34,445 bases of DNA from an uncultured Christensenella sp. (GTDB lineage: Bacteria > Bacillota > Clostridia > Christensenellales > Pumilibacteraceae). Both the position numbers and the translations under genes were made by a program. This document shows positions 31,762-34,445 of this stretch, in pieces; the first letter of the stretch is position 1; every line of letters begins with the position of its first letter. Below the pieces are notes generated by a model. It was not told the origin of the DNA and ran no database searches. It saw only the letters and a program-made list of their open reading frames with translations. The stretch covers positions 1 through 34,445 of the forward strand of contig CAJUBY010000017.1 in NCBI GenBank assembly GCA_910585055.1, read 5' to 3'.

Positions 31762-33177
31762 ATGGACGATTTGTCGCTGCGCGGGATGTTGGACGATCTC
31801 GCGGAGATCATAGCAATACCCAGCGTTTACGGACAGCCGACCGACGGCGCGCCGTACGGAACGGAATGCCGCCGCGCGCTCGATTGGTTTGTCGGAAAAG
31901 CTAAGTCTTACGGACTGAAAGCGGAGCTTATCGACGGTGCGTGCGCGTATGCCGAAGTGGGCGAAGGCAAAGAATGTATCGGCATACTCGGACATTTGGA
32001 CGTAGTGCCGGCAGGCAACGGTTGGGCGACCGATCCGTTTAAAATGACCGAAGAAAACGGCAAGGTCTACGGCAGAGGCGTGGGCGACGATAAGGGCGCG
32101 GTGGTTGTGTGCCTGCACGCGCTTAAAACGCTGAAGGAAACGGGAACGGCGTTGAAACGCCGCGTGCGGCTTATAGTCGGCGCCGACGAAGAACGCGGCA
32201 GTTCGTGTATAAGACATTATCTGGAAACGGGCGGCGAGATCCCCGTTATGTCGTTTGTTCCCGATTCCGAATTCCCCGTTATAAACAGCGAAAAGGGAAT
32301 TGCGCATATATTCCTGGAATTTTCGGATAAAGGTCTCGCGCGCAGTATAGACGGAATAAGCGGCGCGGAGTGCGCCAACGCCGTTCCCGACAAAGCAACT
32401 GTAAAAATAATAAAAAACAGTCCGCTGTACGATGCATTGTATAAGGCGTGCGGCGGCGTACCGACTGCCGATATATTCAGAAAAGCGCCGGTCGCGGAAC
32501 GTATCGTATCGGCAGGCTGCGGTTTTTCCGATTACGAGATCTACAATACCGAAACGGGCATAACCGTCACCGCCAACGGCGTTGCGGAACATGCGTCGAC
32601 GCCCGAAAAAGGCGACAACGCGCTTTGGAAAATACTCGGTTTTTTGGCATCGTTCGAGAGTTCGATCGGTTCTGCATGTTTGGAAAAGATATGGGATCGG
32701 CTGTGTACTCCGCTCGCAAGCGAAAAACTCGGTGTGTATGTGAACGACGAAAAGAGCGGCGATACTACTATGTGCCTGTCTCAAGCGGAGATGACGAACG
32801 GAACGTTAAAGCTTTTGATAGATTTCAGATTGCCGCTCGGGCTTACTGCGGATGTTGTTGCCGACAAACTGGAAAAGGCAGTCGGCTGTAAAGCGACGGT
32901 CCGCGATTACCACGAAAACCTTTATATCGACGAAGATGCGCCGCTTATAAAGACGCTGCTCGGCGTTTATAGGAAAAAAACGGGCGATATGACCGCTCCG
33001 CTCAAGACCGGCGGCGGAACGTACGCGCGCGAACTGCCCAATGCGGTCGCGTTCGGGTGCACGCCCGTAGATATCGATATAAATATGCATAAAGCCGACG
33101 AAAACTTCCCGATCTCGCAGCTGTATAAGAATTACGATATTTATTTGGCTGCGGCTGTAGAGCTTGCAAATTTGTAA
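31762..33177 (+). CDS. pepV: M20 dipeptidase, PepV-like
   Basis: The 471-residue zinc dipeptidase carries the M20 marks in order: GHLDVVPAG (His78, Asp80), GRGVGDDKG (Asp109-110, the bridging Asp), GADEERGSS (catalytic Glu143, ligand Glu144), GGGTYAR near the C-terminus, and a final His in INMHKADE. The lid domain between the two metal-binding regions fits PepV of lactic acid bacteria, which cleaves broad-range dipeptides, often with an unblocked N-terminus. It is cytoplasmic. AAGGAAG stands 5 nt before the ATG. The mRNA starts close to a 14-bp palindrome, so regulation at the promoter is plausible. Related carnosinase-type dipeptidases cannot be excluded. Confidence 0.93.
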   Translation: MDDLSLRGMLDDLAEIIAIPSVYGQPTDGAPYGTECRRALDWFVGKAKSYGLKAELIDGACAYAEVGEGKECIGILGHLDVVPAGNGWATDPFKMTEENGKVYGRGVGDDKGAVVVCLHALKTLKETGTALKRRVRLIVGADEERGSSCIRHYLETGGEIPVMSFVPDSEFPVINSEKGIAHIFLEFSDKGLARSIDGISGAECANAVPDKATVKIIKNSPLYDALYKACGGVPTADIFRKAPVAERIVSAGCGFSDYEIYNTETGITVTANGVAEHASTPEKGDNALWKILGFLASFESSIGSACLEKIWDRLCTPLASEKLGVYVNDEKSGDTTMCLSQAEMTNGTLKLLIDFRLPLGLTADVVADKLEKAVGCKATVRDYHENLYIDEDAPLIKTLLGVYRKKTGDMTAPLKTGGGTYARELPNAVAFGCTPVDIDINMHKADENFPISQLYKNYDIYLAAAVELANL

Positions 33178-33231
33178 AGCATAGTGTAAATACTAATATA
33201 AACTCAATAAGTTATTAAAAAGGAGAATATC

Positions 33232-33534
33232 ATGATCAAATCCAATCCCACCGCGGAAGAATTCAATACTCTGACCGCAAGCGGCAAAACGCTCGTAGAC
33301 TTTTGGGCGAGCTGGTGCGGTCCTTGCAGAATGCAGGCGCCCATAGTGGAAGAACTTGCCGAAACGACCGACGTCAAGGTAGTTAAAGTCGACGTGGACG
33401 CCGACGACGGATTAGCGATGGATTTTCAAGTCAGCAGCATCCCGACACTTGTATTGTTCGACGACGGCGTTGTGATCGAACGCTTTATCGGACTTACGTC
33501 GCTTGCGGAACTAAAAAAGGCTTTCGGTATATAA
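33232..33534 (+). CDS. trxA: Thioredoxin
   Basis: This is a standard 100-residue thioredoxin. It has the active site WCGPC (Trp28, Cys29, Cys32), the VDVDADDGLAMDFQVSSIPTLVLF strand-loop with the cis-Pro (SIPT), and the closing GLTSLAELKKAF helix. It reduces disulfides in cytoplasmic proteins and is normally kept reduced by thioredoxin reductase. AAAAAGGAG stands seven nt before the ATG. Between pepV and trxA is a 54-nt gap without a promoter I can name, so the two genes may share a transcript. No terminator with a T-run follows; a small TTTCGG/CCGAAA hairpin (about 33557-33581) is the only structure before the tRNA promoter. Confidence 0.96.
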   Translation: MIKSNPTAEEFNTLTASGKTLVDFWASWCGPCRMQAPIVEELAETTDVKVVKVDVDADDGLAMDFQVSSIPTLVLFDDGVVIERFIGLTSLAELKKAFGI

Positions 33535-33641
33535 CCGATAAAACGGCTGCAACTGTGTTTCGGATATAAGATTGCCGAAATACCGTATAGTCTAACAGTA
33601 CCGTAAATTTAACGTAAAATAAAAAATATACCGCAAAACCC

Positions 33642-33670
33642 TTGCCAAACGCAAACGATTCTGCTATAAT
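33642..33670 (+). promoter_or_regulatory. Promoter of the elongator tRNA-Met
   Basis: TTGCCA (33642-33647), a 17-bp spacer and TATAAT (33665-33670) predict a start a few bases before the tRNA. Confidence 0.82.
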
Positions 33671-33682
33671 GGGTTTTGCTAC

Positions 33683-33759
33683 GGCGGCATAGCTCAGCTG
33701 GCTAGAGTACTCGGTTCATACCCGATTGGTCACTGGTTCGAATCCAGTTGCCGCTACCA
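33683..33759 (+). tRNA. Elongator tRNA-Met (anticodon CAT)
   Basis: The sequence folds as a normal cloverleaf: acceptor GGCGGCA/TGCCGCT with a G1-U72 wobble, D arm GCTC/GAGT, anticodon loop TTCATAC, T arm ACTGG/CCAGT, discriminator A and encoded CCA. The anticodon stem has a C-U at its outer pair. The close fit to Firmicutes elongator tRNA-Met (for example the GGTTCATACC arm) argues for Met rather than the lysidine-modified tRNA-Ile, which shares CAT. The 3' part of this gene (14 nt, one mismatch) reappears in every copy of the 245-bp repeat downstream. Confidence 0.95.
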
Positions 33760-34445
33760 AATACCCCTCGCGATCGGCGCGAGGGGTATTTAAGTAACGG
33801 CAACTGTTTGATGAGAACAGCGCGGCGATGAAAAGCAAATGTATTGTAGAGCTGTAAAAGAAAAGTATACGTGGACAGTAATAAAGTAATTACGCCGTGC
33901 GGTTCGCTAGGCGCTCGGCGGAGCCGAAGCCCGTGCGCGTATAGCGCACAATCCGGTTGCCGCATAAATAAATCAATTTAATTTAGGTTGGGAATGCTTT
34001 ACCAAATACCCCTCGCGATCGGCGCGAGGGGTATTTAAGTAACGGCAACTGTTTGATGAGAACAGCGCGGCGATGAAAAGCAAATGTATTGTAGAGCTGT
34101 AAAAGAAAAGTATACGTGGACAGTAATAAAGTAATTACGCCGTGCGGTTCGCTAGGCGCTCGGCGGAGCCGAAGCCCGTGCGCGTATAGCGCACAATCCG
34201 GTTGCCGCATAAATAAATCAATTTAATTTAGGTTGGGAATGCTTTACCAAATACCCCTCGCGATCGGCGCGAGGGGTATTTAAGTAACGGCAACTGTTTG
34301 ATGAGAACAGCGCGGCGATGAAAAGCAAATGTATTGTAGAGCTGTAAAAGAAAAGTATACGTGGACAGTAATAAAGTAATTACGCCGTGCGGTTCGCTAG
34401 GCGCTCGGCGGAGCCGAAGCCCGTGCGCGTATAGCGCACAATCCG
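33755..34445 (+). repeat. Perfect 245-bp tandem repeat array (2.8 copies)
   Basis: The unit begins TACCAAATACCCC at 33755, 34000 and 34245. By eye the three copies are identical to the last base; the third is cut after about 200 bases by the window edge. The first copy starts inside the CCA end of the tRNA. Each unit holds a terminator-like hairpin (ATACCCCTCGCG pairing with CGCGAGGGGTAT; 33760-33789, 34005-34034 and 34250-34279), a GTGCGC/GCGCAC hairpin (about 33933-33949 in copy one), a weak promoter-like TTGTAG-N16-TATACG and, near its end, AATCCGGTTGCCGC, which copies the tRNA T-arm/acceptor end with one change. No reading frame is credible. The array may be real, or it may be an assembly loop at a contig end. 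Confidence 0.93.
33760..33789 (+). terminator. Strong hairpin after the tRNA, also in each repeat unit
   Basis: ATACCCCTCGCG (33760-33771) pairs with CGCGAGGGGTAT (33777-33788), a 12-bp perfect stem, with only TT following. It can end the tRNA transcript and recurs in each repeat copy (34005, 34250). Confidence 0.7.

Noticed and set aside
31489..32784. Minus-strand 431-residue frame across the pepV and gltX region
   Set aside because: It overlaps two well-identified genes and its sequence is Arg/Tyr/His-rich, typical of shadow frames in this codon usage.
33786..33840. Resemblance of TTTGATGAG...GATGAAAAGC to a hammerhead ribozyme core in the 245-bp repeat
   Set aside because: The core C is replaced by U and no stem II can be drawn between the two parts, so the likeness is probably chance.
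33702..34210. Open frames of 75-87 residues on the minus strand within the repeat, one ending in GNWIRTSDQSGMNRVL
   Set aside because: That peptide is the antisense reading of the tRNA-Met gene, a well-known spurious annotation; the frames are identical only because the repeat is.
33755..34445. CRISPR array or integron cassettes in the tandem repeat
   Set aside because: The units are contiguous 245-bp copies without unique spacers, and no attC-like R/L boxes or reading frames are visible.

Overview
The window reads as a piece of a spore-forming Firmicutes (Bacillota, Clostridia-type) genome, probably a complete contig from a draft or metagenome assembly. The evidence is a CwlJ-type cortex hydrolase followed by a GerQ-like protein, a Myb-like regulator of the kind found in sporulating clostridia, many near-consensus sigma-A promoters with 17-bp spacers, strong AGGAGG-type ribosome sites on most genes, and a gram-positive gene set (PepV dipeptidase, YugP-type metalloprotease, FtsX-fused ABC transporter, DUF3737). 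Both ends lie in repetitive DNA: an IS3-like terminal inverted repeat at bases 1-52 and a 245-bp tandem repeat running off the right end. That suggests assembly breaks. The sequence alone does not give a genus.

Layout. Bases 1-10,600 hold short plus-strand units: a HelD-like RNA polymerase-associated ATPase; an HtrA lipoprotein protease with a small partner; two small conserved unknowns; a CDF metal exporter coupled to the tRNA thiolase gene mnmA; a YugP-like zinc protease; a minus-strand unknown; a Myb-like regulator; and a Nudix hydrolase with an asparaginase-like protein. Bases 10,625-18,214 (minus) are one 2,529-residue membrane-anchored repeat protein of unknown function with its own strong promoter and a perfect palindromic terminator. 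Bases 18,660-18,737 encode initiator tRNA-fMet with an odd T-stem, followed by a minus-strand cysteine-rich small protein.

Bases 19,451-28,155 form a long co-directional cluster with gaps of -7 to +28 nt: FtsX-type ABC transporter, metG, tatD, the TatD-associated radical SAM protein, a Na+/Ca2+ exchanger-family protein, a PH-domain membrane protein, DUF3737, and an MGMT-domain protein, ending at a terminator. Then come the CwlJ/GerQ-like pair, and on the minus strand a Ppx/GppA phosphatase, an FtsB/DivIC-like division protein and gltX. gltX faces the dipeptidase gene pepV across an overlapping promoter pair with a 14-bp palindrome. Thioredoxin, elongator tRNA-Met and the 245-bp repeat array close the window.

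Functional themes are translation (metG, gltX, mnmA, both CAT-anticodon tRNAs), sporulation/germination (CwlJ, GerQ, Myb-like), metal-ion export, and envelope proteins. The items most worth a second look are the giant repeat protein, the tRNA-linked 245-bp array, the AUA start inferred for mnmA, the initiator tRNA with a bulged T-stem, a set of genes whose sigma-A -10 box sits directly on the start codon (likely leaderless mRNAs), and the interlocked gltX/pepV promoters. I did not find a clear new defence or biosynthetic system.
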